Source of the DNA: an uncultured Collinsella sp.
Lineage (GTDB): Bacteria > Actinomycetota > Coriobacteriia > Coriobacteriales > Coriobacteriaceae
Direction of reading: 5' to 3'
Assembly (NCBI GenBank): GCA_958427355.1
Contig: CAUACA010000032.1
Span: 1 to 20,799 of the forward strand
Length of the DNA stretch: 20,799 nt
The notes below the pieces were generated by a model. That model was not told the origin of the DNA. It was given only the letters and a program-made list of their open reading frames with translations, and searched no databases. The position numbers and the translations under genes were made by a program. Of this stretch, positions 20,672 through 20,799 are shown one piece after another. Numbering within the stretch: the stretch's first letter is position 1; every line of letters begins with the position of its first letter.

Positions 20672-20757
20672 GTCCCAAAGTGCCGGCACAAAAGGAACGT
20701 CCCCAAGTGCCAAATGCCGCAAGAATGTCCCCTTTGACTAGTCATTTAAGAACGTCC
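20672..20757. repeat. Decayed tandem repeat with GGGGACGTTCC-type core (27-28-bp period)
   Basis: GTCC occurs at 20672, 20699, 20727 and 20754, each copy after the first preceded by a GAAC- or GAAT-like stretch. On the minus strand this reads GGGGACGTTCC (20704-20694) and GGGGACATTCTT (20732-20721), plus a partial copy. The first interval contains the palindrome GTGCCGGCAC (20680-20689). Confidence 0.65.
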
Positions 20758-20775
20758 ATTACAGTCGAAATTGTC

Positions 20776-20796
20776 AGCCCGGGACCGTCTCGGGCT
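20776..20796. terminator. Hairpin at the window edge
   Basis: AGCCCG (20776-20781) pairs with CGGGCT (20791-20796) around a 9-nt loop. On the minus strand it is followed by GACAATTT, a weak U-run, so it may end a gene lying beyond the window. Only position and pairing support this. Confidence 0.35.
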
Positions 20797-20799
20797 ACG

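Overview
The window looks like a chromosomal segment from a GC-rich Coriobacteriia-type actinobacterium, most likely a gut Collinsella. The evidence is the mix of a mannose-family PTS with its DUF956 partner, HypA, a large multi-cluster flavoprotein, ClpB and an aconitase-family hydratase, together with high-GC codon use and many intergenic palindromes. The taxon is inferred from recalled family distribution, not from a search.

Layout, left to right. Positions 1-49 hold the 5' part of a tRNA-Arg(CCU) on the minus strand, cut by the window edge. Positions 279-3561 form a minus-strand sugar-import operon (PTS IIAB, IIC, IID), followed after an internal terminator-like hairpin by DUF956. A 405-bp AT-richer regulatory region lies upstream. 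Positions 3968-7368 hold hypA (with an acidic C-terminal extension) and, upstream of it, a 925-residue FAD/NAD(P)/Fe-S oxidoreductase. The gap between these two genes contains a long nested stem that may be a structured RNA. Divergent from the oxidoreductase are a TetR regulator and a Trp-rich polytopic membrane protein (DUF5692-like). The divergent promoter region carries two identical-pattern dyads, TTGAC-N5-GTCAA, 23 bp apart, so the three genes plausibly form one TetR-controlled redox module.

Positions 9525-11021 encode a single-span protein with an acidic cytoplasmic tail and an exported domain. It converges on a DUF4143-type AAA ATPase whose start codon sits next to a perfect 24-bp inverted repeat with a TATAAT box in its loop. 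A 64-aa low-complexity protein and clpB follow on the minus strand.

Positions 15850-18210 are the accessory-looking part. Two unrelated-looking, probably membrane-anchored small proteins lie between arrays of palindromes: a family of 80-bp dyad units built on CTGTAACA (three units on the left, two on the right) and a family of CCACCACAAAGG hairpins with a GGGGAC-type loop. The window ends with an aconitase-family hydratase on the minus strand (18214-20514), bounded downstream by a perfect 23-bp-arm palindrome and upstream by a decayed 27-bp-period repeat containing GGGGACGTTCC.

The recognised genes are ordinary housekeeping and sugar-uptake genes. The items most worth following up are the TetR-controlled flavoprotein/membrane-protein module, the structured RNA candidate before hypA, and the dense intergenic palindrome families.
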